Below, one piece after another: positions 11,480 to 24,082 of a DNA stretch of 64,000 nucleotides (position 1 is the first letter of the stretch; the number at the start of each line of letters is the position of its first letter). A model generated the notes under the pieces. It was given only the letters and a program-made list of their open reading frames with translations. It did not search any database and had not been told where the DNA came from. Source of the DNA: Ceratothoa steindachneri (Eukaryota; Arthropoda; Malacostraca; Isopoda; Cymothoidae); NCBI GenBank assembly GCA_963969495.1, contig OZ018321.1:131844293-131908292 (forward strand), read 5' to 3'. The position numbers and the translations under genes are program-made.

Positions 11480-13290
11480 AAAGAGTCATCACACTGTACA
11501 ACAACCACTATGACAGAGGCCCGCAACCTACAATGCGTTCAGCTGGATCGGAACCTTGAGGGACGCGAGGTGAATCGCATCGCGAATGATGCTCGCTGCA
11601 CTGACCCTTCCTTCTTCTGGCGGCGCGTAAAGAGAATGCTAGGTCTGGACCCACCAAAACAGATTAATCTAATACACAATATCCACATACTCACTGATAT
11701 AATTGACATCCTCGACGCATTCAAGTCTTACTGAGTCACGGTGCATACACACACTTCACCTAAACAACATGCGCAAGAGCACTCCCAGGAAGTCCATGAA
11801 TTGCGCCGGCTCCACAATGGTGAGCTTGGCCTGACCCCTGATACGAATGGAGGTACTCGATAATTCTAGCTTATTCACCACCACTATCACCAACGAGGAA
11901 AAAGGTAATAGGTAAAAGTTCACCAAAATGTGCCCCACAACTCTTCTGGCGTCCCAACCACAATGACATACGACCTCACAGAAATCATCTTCCCTACACT
12001 CACGCACATTTTTAACGACTCTCTCTCCTCTGGACACTTACCAGAACTATTTAAAACATAACTCAACATACTATTACACAACGAAGACAAAACTTCCAAA
12101 GTCACAAACAAAGATAGGGCTATTGGTCTACTAGAGCACCTAGGAAAAATGCTTGAACGTATGTTCAACATCAGGCTCCGGAATTTTAGGGAGGAAAGTA
12201 ACTGGCCTTCCCTCTGCCAATATGGTTCCAGGAGAGGCCGGTTTATTGAAGTTGTTGCGACAATCGTTCTCGATATAAGACAAAAAGAACGACAGTCACG
12301 ACAGAAAACACTTTTCATCAACAATGACGTGGAAAAGACATTCAATAAGGTCATGCATGAGGCAGTTCGTTGAAAACTAGGAAACCACGGAGCTCCCTCT
12401 CTCTACCAGAAAGCTTCTTTCACACTACTTTAGCGACCAGAGGTGTCGCGTTAAATACAAGGCAATATCACGCCTATTCACACCACGCAAAACCGTACCC
12501 CAGGGTAGCGCACTGGAACCTATACTATTCATAATATATTTCAAGGACATCCCGCCTACACCCGAAAGCTACACACACATACACACACACACACTCACAA
12601 GCTGTCTTACGCTGATGACGAGACTATTCTCATCTCCGGCTAAGGCTCAGACAGAATCGCGCTCCGTGCATAAATGATACTGAAAAAGACAAGAATATGA
12701 GGACAAATGGCTCATTACCACGAATCCGCTGAACAGAGATGACACTCTACGGCGTGCGTGATTACTACATGCACAACATTCAAATATACACATACACCAG
12801 ATCTTAACTACCTAGCTCTCATAAGACTTGCATATAAGCCTCACACAAAAATACCCAAGGGCACAATTGACTAATTCTTTAAGTCATAAAAGTATGACTT
12901 AAAAACAGAGAAGAAATGCTGCACAGGTTTTTTAGCCTGCAAGCCAAAAATTACAATCACACTTATACAAAACACTCTCTCCCTTCACTACATATACTCC
13001 AATTACACTAAATGCCACGAATCACACATGGAAGATAAAATCACAGCTCATTCAGAACTTTGCTCTGAAACACGCATGTCGCTCTCTTCGTTACACACCT
13101 ATATCCGCACTACACGAAAACAAAAATCTCACAACATTCAACACACTAGCGTACCCGCCTAACAGGACAGGTAGAGAAACTCGCAAGTGACCCCATATAT
13201 ACTTAAATCAATACCAGCCAACACGCTGCGTTACCGTTAAGATACCCAGAAGCCCCTAGAGCAGCCCCACTCAAACCTATCTATACATGA
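11480..13290 (+). pseudogene. Non-LTR retrotransposon (LINE) reverse transcriptase, degenerate
   Basis: LINE ORF2 encodes the endonuclease/reverse transcriptase used for target-primed insertion. In order, frame-jumping pieces show a linker (NRIANDARCTDPSFFWRRVK, 11570-11630), the RT start (GLLEHLGKMLERMFNIRLRN, 12120-12180), a palm segment (KTLFINNDVEKTFNKVMHE, 12300-12365) and the catalytic box YADDETILIS near 12608. A thumb region follows, with phrases such as NFALKHACRSLRYTP at about 13050. The YADD box itself is intact. Many stops and frameshifts break the rest, and the N-terminal endonuclease is not visible. It is a different LINE family from those at 25-32 kb and 36-48 kb. Confidence 0.75.
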
Positions 13291-14256
13291 GTTAGCAGCA
13301 TCATGAGTATCGCTTTGATTACCTAGCGCCCTCTTTTTTGCTCACCCCTCTCCACTGTTACAAATTTATGTAACATTTCAATTACCCAGGGATTTCGCTA
13401 AGAAGAAGCAACCATCATCTTTGCATTTCCCTTTAATGGTGGGAGGTAAAAGGAAGTTTCGGAGGGCCTTCCACTTTAGTGTTATTCGTGGTATCATTCT
13501 TATGTTACGCTCTGGTATTACTGGTTTATTCTATACCTGATATATTAAGTTAAATCTATTAATTATACTTTTGTCGGCTAAGTAATCGCAATCCCAATCT
13601 AAACACTTTTGGTGGTAACTATCTCGGTGTTTTTAAATTGTGTGGAGAGCAATTTCCATTTGGTTAATGCACTAAATGTAAATATAACATTAAAGCAATC
13701 TAGCATTGAAGGGTGTGCATAGTGTTTACGTTTACGTATAAGGTTAAAGGTATTGAGTATAAATACATGAAGTGCAAATATTGTAAGTATAAAATTAGAA
13801 AAATTGAGCACCTCCTTTCCCGCAGAGGCTTCTAATATCATTGCAAGAAGGCGGTGCTTTTGTGTAGTGGGAATAAAAAAGTTCCTACACACGCCGCCAC
13901 AGTCTAACAGAAAACTACTATCACTAAAACAAGTAAAATCGGTGTCTAGCGACTGCCTTTTAATTTTTACTATCCCCTCTTAAGTTAATTTTGAACATTT
14001 TTCCTCTCCAACTGCCTGATCTCTGTGGTTCCCACAGTCATCCGTCTACTTTCTTTATTTCCATGTTCACGTTTCATTCATTTCTAACCGCCTTGAGGAT
14101 TCAATGAATGCTCGAAAGACGTCTCGGCCATTAAAAGATGACACGCTCGCCATTCTTTTACATCGCCTGGAATCTCACACCAAGAATTCTAAGGCAAATT
14201 CAGAAACTGTATGTCAAGCATATTAATTTCGATCACAGCTTAATATTTCAACAAAT

Positions 14257-14258
<2 letters not shown>
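13291..14258. other. No recognisable gene
   Basis: A 97-codon minus-strand frame at 13599-13892 has no recognisable motif. No repeats or RNA genes seen. Confidence 0.35.

Positions 14259-14304
<46 letters not shown>
14259..14304. repeat. (TA)n microsatellite bordering PLE-A
   Basis: 46 bases of TA directly ahead of the first Penelope-like unit. Confidence 0.95.
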
Positions 14305-14306
<2 letters not shown>

Positions 14307-15042
14307 TAAAAGAACTCAATCGCGAGTTATGGTATATGATAGTAAAACCAGTGTATAGGAGCCAAAAGTTTAATTTACGAGACTAGTTTCAGTATGTATT
14401 TTATGATATCCTCTTCAGTCGTATAGTGAGAATGCAATTGTTACAAAAGTCTATAAATAGCGTACAAATAAGACAAAAACAAAAATAAAAACCAGAAAAA
14501 AACATAAAACGGGAGAAAATGGTCATTAATCAGGAGTGTATATCTAAGAACGTTGACTAAGTTGTTTACGATGAGGTTACGGGAATCGGGGCTGTATTTC
14601 AATTGCCCATCTGACAAATTAAAATTTGGAATTTCTCCTATTAATATAGATTCTACTATTTTTATTTTGCATAAATCTTTATAATTATATATAATTTGTG
14701 CCTTTGAATAGTCAATTTGTTGGTTAAAATTGCTAATATGATTAATAATACTAGATGTAGTACTGCCTCGTCTGACATCACCTTTATGTTCATAAATTCG
14801 TTTTGTTAAGGTTCTTCCGGTCTCTCCTATGTAAAATGAGGGACAGTTTGTAGAGCCACATGGGATTAAATGTACACCTGTTTCAATGACCATTTCCTCC
14901 CGTTTTTTGTTTCTTTATGTATTTTTTTTATTTTTATTTTTCTGATCTGTACGCTATTTATAGATTTTTGAAACTCAGTATACGACTGAAGAGGATATAA
15001 TAAACTACATTAAAATATTAGCTTCTATACAGTGGTTTCACT

Positions 15043-15044
<2 letters not shown>
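14305..15044 (-). mobile_element. Penelope-like element A, 5'-truncated, with inverted ends
   Basis: The left end (14336-14470, with ATGATAGTAAAACCAGTGTA, ATATCCTCTTCAGTCGTATA and CTATAAATAGCGTAC) recurs in reverse complement at about 14949-15045. Between the arms lies the GIY-YIG endonuclease end of a PLE on the minus strand. PLE retrotransposons encode RT plus a C-terminal GIY-YIG nuclease and are often found as inverted partial copies. The RT part is absent. The unit is bracketed by (TA)n on both sides. Confidence 0.75.
14555..14893 (-). pseudogene. PLE GIY-YIG endonuclease domain
   Basis: The frame starting at 14893 shows the nuclease signature in order: a GIY-equivalent (GVHLIPCG), then FYIGETGRTLTKRIYEHKGD containing YIG, the catalytic arginine position in TKRIYEHK, and a later VESILI segment carrying the conserved glutamate. 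The domain nicks target DNA to prime reverse transcription. The open frame continues to 14441, but only 14893 down to about 14555 resembles the family. The upstream RT is missing, so the piece is 5'-truncated rather than frameshifted. Confidence 0.85.

Positions 15045-15109
<65 letters not shown>
15045..15109. repeat. (TA)n followed by (TG)10
   Basis: TA dinucleotides at 15045-15089 pass directly into TG dinucleotides to 15109, immediately after the right arm of PLE-A. Confidence 0.95.
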
Positions 15110-16505
<1,396 letters not shown>

Positions 16506-16634
16506 TTTCTTGGTATACGACCGAGTATATATGTACGTTTGTTCCGTAAATGAATAACTCCGTTACTTTTTTCTAAGACTACTTTATTACTATTTATCTT
16601 TTTATTTGAATCTTTAACCAGGGACGATGCGCAA

Positions 16635-16684
<50 letters not shown>

Positions 16685-17878
16685 ACATATGCAGCGTTTC
16701 AAGGATTTAATTAAACAATTAAAGCAAAAATATACTTTGAATTACAGAAAAAATAAAATATTAACAACTTTAAATCTACGGAGGATAGAATAATAGGATC
16801 TAAATAGAAATTCATACTACCAATGAGTACTACGCGATGGTTGACGCAAACATTCACTTTAGTACAGAATGTTAATTAAAGAACATAATTAATTTGGAAT
16901 CTCTTTACCTTTAAACTGTGTGGAGTCAGGCGAGGAATGACCTTGAACGAGAATTTCGTTGAGAAGGTGAGGTGAGTCGATGTGAGGCGAGGCGAGAGTG
17001 TCGAAGACGTGAGGCTGACTGGAGAGAACAGCTGACTTCGAGGTGAGTGAGGAGCGCGTGTCGATGCTTCTTGACTTGACGATATAAGCGAGGGGATAGT
17101 CGAGGTAAGATTATTCCAATCCTTGAGTTATCTTCGTGGGCTTCTCGATGATGAGACTTGACCAAGAGGTGAATCCTTTCTCGAGTGGAACTTCACTTTG
17201 GTATTCCTCAATGGTGAGGGGTATTTCTAGTTTTATCCGAAAACTTAAATAGGGGGTTTCTCTGATTAGATTAGTATGGGAGTGATTCTCTATACCGATG
17301 GCCTATTCTTCGATGTGACCAAAAGGAACAGCCTCGGGAAGAAAACTCCCGCTCAGTTCCAATTCTTCTTCTTCTTAATGCCCGGACTGACTCCAGTACT
17401 CGACCTCTCGATCGCTAACTCCATTCTCCTCCTTTTCTCCAGATCGAGGTATATATAACTCAATTATTCCCTGGAGGAGGGGAGGGGAGATAGGTGCCCA
17501 CCTTTAAGCCTCTCTCCTAGAGCATCACTTTTTAATGTTGTGACCCTTAGCCATTCTGGTCTCTTCTGGTTTACGTTAGAAAAAGGGAAATTTCGCATAT
17601 TTGGCGAAACTCGACCTAAACAATAGGATGGGACACTGAGCCCGTTTATAGATTTTTATTCGAAACGCTATACCACACTCCTTTGTTTATACTAATGGGC
17701 TACAAAATTTGCTGATTATAATGTTTCCTTGCGAGCAATATCAAGGCTTATTGTGCCAGCGGAACGAAGGAAGGGGGAGGGGTAAAGTATCGGCCCATAT
17801 GCCACGTAGCTGTTTAGTTGTTGACGCTGTGTAAACGAAAAAGCGTCTGTTTGTCCTAGTGATCTTGATATCCCCACA
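16506..17878 (-). repeat. 3' LTR of the gypsy element
   Basis: In element orientation it starts TGTGGGGATATC at 17878 and ends near 16506. It contains a TATA box at 17450-17457 and AATAAA at 16601-16606. It carries a (TA)n run at about 16639-16682 that is only a few units long at the matching site of the other LTR. Confidence 0.88.
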
Positions 17879-17895
17879 TTTCCTTCCTTCTAAAG
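17879..17895 (-). other. Polypurine tract of the gypsy element
   Basis: On the minus strand AGAAGGAAGGAAA lies immediately ahead of the LTR start TGTGGGGATATC. This is the expected position and composition of the plus-strand priming tract. Confidence 0.75.
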
Positions 17896-18249
17896 AAGGC
17901 AATGGTGTGGGAGAACTCCAGTGCAAAAGAATATCATAAACGACGAAAAAAATACATGTCTTGGAATCCAATTCTAACTCCTACTCTTACCGTGTTCAAC
18001 CATCCTACAAAACTAAGTGTTATTGACATTGTACGCACACGCGCGCACGTACATAGGCAGGTGAACGACTGATTTTAACTTGCCCTCGTTAGGTTAATCG
18101 GTCCGGATCACACAACTCAGTTCAACAAAAACAAATCATCGATTACAACAAAGGACAAACAAATAAAACTAACTATTAAGCGGTACCTAGGCAGTTAATT
18201 CCTTACACAAATAAACCTTAACATGTTAAATATATACTAAAAAATGGTT
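17896..18249 (-). other. Non-coding 3' region of the gypsy element
   Basis: Sits between the RNase H end and the purine tract. I see no envelope-like frame. It contains the short alternating tract ACGCACACGCGCGCACG near 18030. Confidence 0.5.
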
Positions 18250-19640
18250 TTAAGAGTAACAGGAGTTTACTAAGCCCTCAGATGGGTTTCGGCTCAATTT
18301 ATCCGCTATACAATTATCGGAGCCTCTTATATAGCTTATGGTAAATTGGTTTTCCATTAACAATAGGCTTCATCGCAGGAGCCTGCCGTTCTGGCCTTTG
18401 CTGTTACGTAAATAGGACAGAGGCTGGTGGTCGGAATTCACGTTGAATTCACGCCCACTTAAATAGAACTTGAATTTCTTTTCCCCAAATTATGGCTAGA
18501 GCTTCCTGTTCTATAGTTGCATATGCCCTTTCTCGAATCGATAGTTTTCGACTTGCATAAGCTATGAAGAAAGGAGTCCGATCGTCATCATATTACACCA
18601 ATACACAACCGATGCCTTAGCTACATGCATCGGCGCGGATCCCAAACTTCTTTTGGGGATTGGGTAGTCGAAGTATCGGGACTGAAATTAATTTTTCCTT
18701 CAACAAGCTAAACTTGAAGATCGCGTTTGGATTCCATCTAAAGGGAGCGGGGGAAAGTTTCCTTAAGAGATCATTAATGGGCGCGGCGATCACGGCAAGT
18801 TGGGGGACAAATCTTCTGTAAAATGGCGCCGCCCCCAAGAAAGAACGCAACTGCTTCTTTGTCCGTGGTAGGGGCATCTTATCAATGGCCTCGACCTTTT
18901 CCTGCTGAGTGGTTAACCGATTTTTCCCTATTTCGAATCCTAGATACGAGATTGGCTCATAGGCAAAGTGGCATTTAGTGGGCCCGACAGTTAATCCGTG
19001 CTCGCGTTGACGATCTAATAAAGCTCGGAGTGAGTGTACGTGTAGCCACGTACACATTGTCGAAATAGAACGACACGTCGCTCAAACCATCCACAATTCG
19101 ACGCATCATCAGATTATAGTTACTCCCAGCCGTCGGCTAACGGGATTTGGTGGTAGGCCTTGCACAAATCCATTTCGGAGATCTATTTGGCGTCCTCGAA
19201 CAGGTGTAGGCTTTGATCAATTAGGGGAATAGGCTTGGCTTCAAAAACTGTAACCGAGTTAAGTTTCCTAAAATCCACACACATTCGAAAAGTATGGTCA
19301 GGTTTTTGGACCATCACTATCGGCGAGCAATAATCGGAGGACGAAGGCTCGATGATGCCCACCTGTAGCAGATTCTTTACTTCTGCGTTAAAGGCGGATC
19401 GAAGATGAATCGGAAGGGGATAAGGTTTGGATCTAATAGTTTCTTGAGTCTTCAATTTGATCTCATGAACAAACTATTTGGGGCACCCTAGTTTTTCTGA
19501 AATTACATCGGGGGATTCCTTCAATAGAGCGGACAATTTGGAATTTCTGAGCGGGCCAAGGTGGGGGTTCAAATCTAACTCAGTGCACGGGTCATCCTGG
19601 GGAAAAAATAATGAAGGGAGAGGATACTCGTTATCTCACT
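18250..19640 (-). pseudogene. gypsy reverse transcriptase-RNase H, defective
   Basis: This enzyme copies element RNA into DNA. From high to low coordinate: a pre-RT linker with DVISEKLGCPK near 19480; RT motifs RSKPYPLPIHLRSAF, YCSPIVMVQKPDHTFRMCVD and FRKLNS (19455-19183); and DLCKAYHQIPLAD near 19150. About 35 residues are then lost, and the catalytic box reads YFDN (19067-19056) where the family has YxDD. Thumb and RNase H start follow in 19057-18617 (KKQLRSFLGAAPFYRRFVPQ, GIRADAC), then RNase H blocks IAYASRKLS and GSDNCIADKLSR near 18265. Internal stops, a frameshift and the lost aspartate make it inactive. It lies downstream of integrase, not upstream as usual. Confidence 0.9.
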
Positions 19641-19703
19641 CTACACACACCGTGTTAACCATCTGAAGCGGTTCACATGGGTATAAGGCTTCCATGGTTC
19701 CTG

Positions 19704-20960
19704 CTACATCCAGCGCCACAATTTATTAATACACGCTCGGTGGTGATATTTCTTAAACATGTTTATGTGATACAGCTTATGGCCTGAGGGAGTTTTAATC
19801 ACGTATTCAACGGGGCCACGAGCTTCTATGACCGGGAAGGGACCCTTCCATTGGGAGAGTAATTTATTCGTCTCTGCAGGCAGTAGTAACAATACTTCGT
19901 CACCAGGCTTTAATTTTCGAGCTTTTGCTTTTAAGTCGAAATAACTTGTTGCACTCCGCGTTTGAGCGGGACAACTCCGCACATTTCTCCAAGCGTTCCT
20001 GCAACTCGATCACATATGCGTAGCAGGATTTAACTTCTTCATCTAATTGGGGATTAGTGAAGAGCTCCTTAAGGATGCTCATAGATCCCCGGACGTTACG
20101 TCCGTACAACAATTCAAAGGGGGAAAATATCCAAGAGTTCTGTAAGAGATCTCTCGGTACGCGAAGAGGGCGACCGGTAGGTACCGATGCCATTCTCGAG
20201 GCTGAAACTGACAGAGCTTACTTAACACTGCCTTTAGGATACCATTAAAATTTTCATACATCGTGTTTGCGAAGGGGTGAAGAGGGGTAGTAAAGAGGGT
20301 TTTGGTGAGGAGTAACTTGCCCACGTATTCCATCAGTTCCGCTGTGAAATGAGGGACTCGATACGAGAGGACTTCTTTAGGGATACCGACTCGGGGGAAA
20401 ATGGAGATGAGAGCTTCTGCAAAGGAAATACTGTTAATTTTCCTAGGAGCAACTGCGTCGGGGAAACCAGTGGCGCAGTCTACTAAAGCGAGGATATAAT
20501 AGTGTCCTTCACTAGACGGGGGATAGAGGGGCTCCACCGAATCTATAGCAACTCTGAAGAAGGGTTCGGATATGACGACTGTTTTCTGTAAGGGAGACGG
20601 CGGTACCCGGCTTTTAGCTGTGGCCTTCTTGCACAGTTCGAATGACCTGCAGTATTCGGCAATCTCTTTAGTGGCGCCAGCCCACAATAAGTATTTAAAA
20701 ATAGTTATAGAGGTTTTGTTGTGACTGAAATGTCCAACCAATAATCATCATGTACTATTTTTACTACCCATTGGGCTTAACGGGGAATGCATAAGACATT
20801 ATCCGACGAGGGGGTTACTTCAGCCGTCGTCCGGCATAGTAGTGAATTCTCCACCACGTATCTTATTTGATTGTTACCGCGAAAAGATTTTAATTGAATT
20901 TTCGCTGCCTTCTCCGCCAGGGGTGAAAGAGTCGCACAGTCCTTCGGGGCAGCAGCGAAG
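19704..20960 (-). pseudogene. gypsy integrase, zinc finger to GPY/F module
   Basis: Integrase joins the cDNA to the target. The H-H-C-C zinc finger is visible (GHFSH near 20730, CRSFELC near 20650). In the 220-codon frame from 20741 the core has Asp67 (AIDSVEPL) and Glu163 (MYENFNG). The middle catalytic position is Tyr127 (LSYRVPHF) where the family has Asp; the spacing of 35 residues to Glu163 confirms the site. The C-terminal GPY/F module follows after a frame change (19982-19704): EVLLLLPAETNKLLSQWKGP, then YHINMFKKYH. A stop at about 20778 precedes the 20741 start. Its end lies only about 60 bases ahead of the RT linker, which fixes the domain order. Confidence 0.92.
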
Positions 20961-21059
20961 GCTAAGGAATTAAGCTCTTCGTCTTCAGGATTCTCCAGAG
21001 GGGATAAAGGGGTCGGGGCCGCGGATCTCTTAGTTGCTTAAATTCGTGTGACTACAGGC

Positions 21060-21474
21060 TGAGCCACCGCATTTGGGAAGAGCTGCATGCTCTGGTCTAT
21101 TAAGACTGAACAGAATTTAATAGGAGCTGCCACTACCTCGGACCAGCCAGTGAAATACTGACACTGGATTGGCATCTGACGAGGGGGAACTTGTTTGATC
21201 TACCCAGAAAATCCTGGACGACCACGAACCTCTGGTACTGGAGGCTGACTGGAGGAAGCAATTTATATGAATGATACTACGATGATGGTGCGCTCTGTAT
21301 CGCGTACCAATGATGAGACTCGGTGACCATTTACGGATCCAGTCTCGAACTTTAGTCCTCCGGGAGAACTCTTATTAAAGACAATGTTCACCTGTTGGTC
21401 AGGGGAATTTGATGTTGGCGAAGGAGACGCTGAAGCAGGAGGTTGTTCTTGTGGAAGAGATGCGGTGATGTTGT
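21060..21474 (-). pseudogene. gypsy protease region, defective
   Basis: The retropepsin cleaves the polyprotein. The minus strand reads KFETGSVNGHRVSSLVRDTE followed by RTIIVVS near 21345-21270. By comparison with related gypsy elements the DTE corresponds to the catalytic DTG, so glycine is replaced by glutamate. A stop follows shortly after (VVSFI). Downstream, YFTGWSEVVAAPIKFCSVLI is a conserved post-protease phrase. I place the protease by position and this motif alone, so the boundaries are rough. Confidence 0.65.
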
Positions 21475-22393
21475 CTACTTGTTGACTCGAGGACGACCTA
21501 AACCTCGAAATTTGGGGAAAATGGAAGCTAATGTGACCTGTGGAGCCACAATTAAAACACCGAACAGGGTTTCTGGGGTGTCTGGAGGGCTTGACAAATT
21601 TAGGGGTTTTTGTTGGGGGTTCTGGGGATACCCACCTTTCTTTGGAGACAAGGGCTGGTTCTTTTTAAACTCTCGCGGATATAGTTTATGGTTGGAAGCA
21701 TGCAGATCCACTTCCTCCACGCAGTCATTGAACGTAGCGCGTCGCCTGTCCTTGACGAATGCTCGTATCTCTGGGGGCAGGGTACACAACAATTGGTCCT
21801 TAAGAATGAAGTCAACGAGAGGGTCCAACTCATTTTTCATCTGTGCTGAATCTAGCCAGAATTGGAGATGTCTTCGCAGGATAAAGCCAAATTGACGGTA
21901 AGTTTAACCTGGCTGAATTCTAGCCTGTCTAAACTTCATCCTATACTCCTCGGGAGTTAGATTAATAGCGGCCAGTAGCTCGTGCTTAAGGGTGGTATAA
22001 TCCACAGAAGCCTCGGATGGTAACGAGATGAATATATCACAGGGACGGGTATTAAGCAGAGGCAGTAATCTGGCGATTCCCTTTGTTTCTATATCCCAAT
22101 GATTCAATTCAAATATTTTCTTAAAATGTGTCAGGTACGAACACAAGTTTTCATTGTTTTTATATGTTGGGAGTTTTATAGTAGGTATCTGCGTAGCTTT
22201 AGGTATCATGCGCGCGTATTCGTTCTCTGTCTTTTGCTTCTCTTCCCGCTTACGCCTGTTCTCTTTCCATCTGTATTTTTCTTTCCTCTCTTTTCCATTG
22301 TATGTCTTCTTGCTTCTGGACGTAGGCAACTAGTTCTTTGCTCGCTAATCCAAAGGTTTGGCGATGTTGGTGGAATCTTTCAAACGACGACAT
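21475..22393 (-). pseudogene. gypsy gag with damaged zinc knuckle
   Basis: Gag forms the particle and binds RNA. The start at 22393 (MSSFERFHQHRQTFGLASKE) is preferred over the internal ATG at 22329 because the same start is seen in the 410 copy. An early stop and frame change precede the main block (YLTHFKKIFELNHWDIETKG, then ELLAAINLTPEEYRMKFRQA). After another break, 21840-21475 covers FILKDQLLCTLPPEIRAFVK and a proline-rich tail. In the adjacent frame near 21540 a knuckle CFNCGSTGHISFHF appears, with the last cysteine of CX2CX4HX4C replaced by Phe. A partial second copy is at 29833-30480. Confidence 0.88.
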
Positions 22394-22766
22394 TTTATGT
22401 ATGTACGTCAAAAACTTACCGATCTACGCTTAAGGTACTTATGCAACAACGAGACAATTAGCGCTCTGCTTAACCCAACCTTACAACCCATACTTTCTGT
22501 TAATTGGAATACCACACAAAACTAATTAACACCATTAAAGGGCAAACCGCAGGCAATTAAAAAAAATATATAGACCGACTTGATCCTCTTATAAAGTTTA
22601 ATTTTCCCCGAACGCTTAGGCACAAATTTGTTACTACTCAATGGGATGCAAAACAATCAACTATAATTGAGTTTGTGAAAATACCCATAAAACCTGACAC
22701 AAATTTTGAAGTCGTGGTGTCGTGCTGGGTATCTATTCACCCCACACATGAATACCAAATTTTAAT
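22394..22766 (-). other. gypsy leader between 5' LTR and gag
   Basis: About 370 bases of untranslated leader. A TGGTATTCATGTG a few bases after the LTR end is the only TGG-type candidate for a primer-binding site, at about 22743-22757. I could not match it to a particular tRNA. Confidence 0.4.
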
Positions 22767-22868
22767 TTTCGTGGTATAGGGCCGAGTATGTAGGTACGTT
22801 TTTTTCTGTCCATAACTGACTCCGTTCCTTTTTGTTCTCTCTAAGAGTTCTTTACTACTATTATCTTT

Positions 22869-22874
22869 TTTATT
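22869..22874 (-). promoter_or_regulatory. Poly(A) signal candidate in the LTR
   Basis: AATAAA on the minus strand, conserved at 16601-16606 in the 3' LTR, about 1.2 kb into the LTR and downstream of the TATA box, as needed for a U3-R-U5 layout. Confidence 0.4.
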
Positions 22875-23659
22875 TGAATCTTTAACTAGGGAGGGTTTGT
22901 TAATTTATATATCTATTGCCATATGCAGCGTTTCGAGGATTCAATTAAACAATTAAAGCAAAAATATACTTTTAATTACATAAAAAAATGAAATATTAAC
23001 AACTTTAAATCTACTGAGGATAAAATAAGGGAACTAAATATAAATTAATACTACAAATTATTACTACGCTATGGTTGACGCAAACATTCACTTTAGTACG
23101 GAATATTAATTAAAGAACATAATTGATTTGAAATCTTGCTGGAAATGACTTTGAACGAGAATCTCGTTGAGGAGGTGAGGCGAGTCGATGTGAGGCGAGG
23201 CGAGAGTGTCGCAGACGTGAGGCTGACTGGAGAGAACAGCTGACTTCGAGGTTGGTGAGGAGCTCGTGTCGATGCCTCTTGACTTGCCGATATAAGCGAA
23301 GGGATAGTCGAGGTAAGATTATTCCAATCCTTGGGTTACCTTTGTGGGCTCCTCGCTGATGAGATTTGACCAAGAGGTGAATCCTTTCTCGAGTGGAACT
23401 TCACTTTGGGATTCCTCAATGGTGAGGGGTATCTCTGGTTTTATCCGAAAACATAAATAGGGGGTTTCTCCGACGAGATTGGTATGAGAGTGATTCTCTA
23501 TACCGATGGTCTCTTCTTCGATGTGACCATAAGGAACAGCCTTGGGAAGAAAACCCCCGCTTGGTTCCACTGCTTCTTTTTCTTAATGCCCGGACTGACT
23601 CCAGTACTCGTCTTCTCTCCATCGCTAACTTGATTCCCCTACTTTTCTCCAGATCGAGG

Positions 23660-23667
23660 TATATATA
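23660..23667 (-). promoter_or_regulatory. TATA box of the 5' LTR
   Basis: TATATATA within CGAGGTATATATACC, conserved in position in the other LTR (17450-17457). It lies about 420 bases into the LTR, upstream of the leader and gag. Confidence 0.5.
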
Positions 23668-24082
23668 CCTAAATTATTCCCTGGGGGAGGGGAGGGGAGA
23701 TAAGTGCCCACCTTTAAGCCTTTCTCCTAGGACATCACTTTTTAATGTTGTGACCCTTAGCCCTTCGTGTCTCTTCTGGTTTACGTTGGAAAAAGGGAAA
23801 TTTCGTCTATTTGGCGAAACTCGACCTAAACAATAGAATGAGACAGTGAGCCCGTTCATAGATTTTTATTCCAAAGGCTATACCACACTTCTTTGTTTAT
23901 ACTAACAGGCTACACAATCTGCTGATTATAATGTTTCCTTGCTAGCGATATTAAGGCTTATTGTGCCAGCGGTACAAAGGGAGGGGAGGTGTTAAAGTAT
24001 CGGCCCATATGCCACGTAGCTGTTGACCCTGTGTAACTGAACTGGAGTCTGTTTGTCCTAGCAATATTGAGATATCCCGACA

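Larger units (their letters stand above)
16506..24082 (-). mobile_element. Full-length Ty3/gypsy retrotransposon with integrase before RT (Gmr1-type order)
   Basis: Two long direct repeats (16506-17878 and 22767-24082) flank a minus-strand coding region. In transcription order it holds gag (22393-21475), protease (about 21400-21060), integrase (about 20960-19704), then RT and RNase H (19640-18250), and a purine tract before the 3' LTR. Standard Ty3/gypsy order is RT-RNase H-integrase. The swapped order seen here is known for Gmr1-like elements, first described in deuterostomes. Over about 140 compared bases (17161-17301 against 23366-23506) the LTRs show roughly nine differences, so the insertion is not recent. 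All enzymatic domains are damaged. Confidence 0.9.
22767..24082 (-). repeat. 5' LTR of the gypsy element
   Basis: Direct repeat of 16506-17878, starting TGTCGGGATATC at 24082 in element orientation. It contains the open frame that reads MVKSHQRGAHKGNPRIGIIL at 23373; both LTRs share this frame with many changes, and it is probably not translated. Confidence 0.88.

Noticed and set aside
11920..12354. 144-codon minus-strand frame
   Set aside because: Antisense shadow of the LINE RT; the plus strand carries the known motifs, including YADD.
17276..17458. Open frames inside the gypsy LTRs as a separate small gene
   Set aside because: They lie in both LTRs, differ between copies, and sit where untranslated U3 sequence is expected.
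21443..21895. 150-codon plus-strand frame over gag
   Set aside because: It is the antisense shadow of the minus-strand gag, whose motifs are recognisable.
16506..24082. Endogenous retrovirus with an envelope gene
   Set aside because: No open frame with signal peptide or membrane segment lies between RNase H and the 3' LTR; it fits a retrotransposon.
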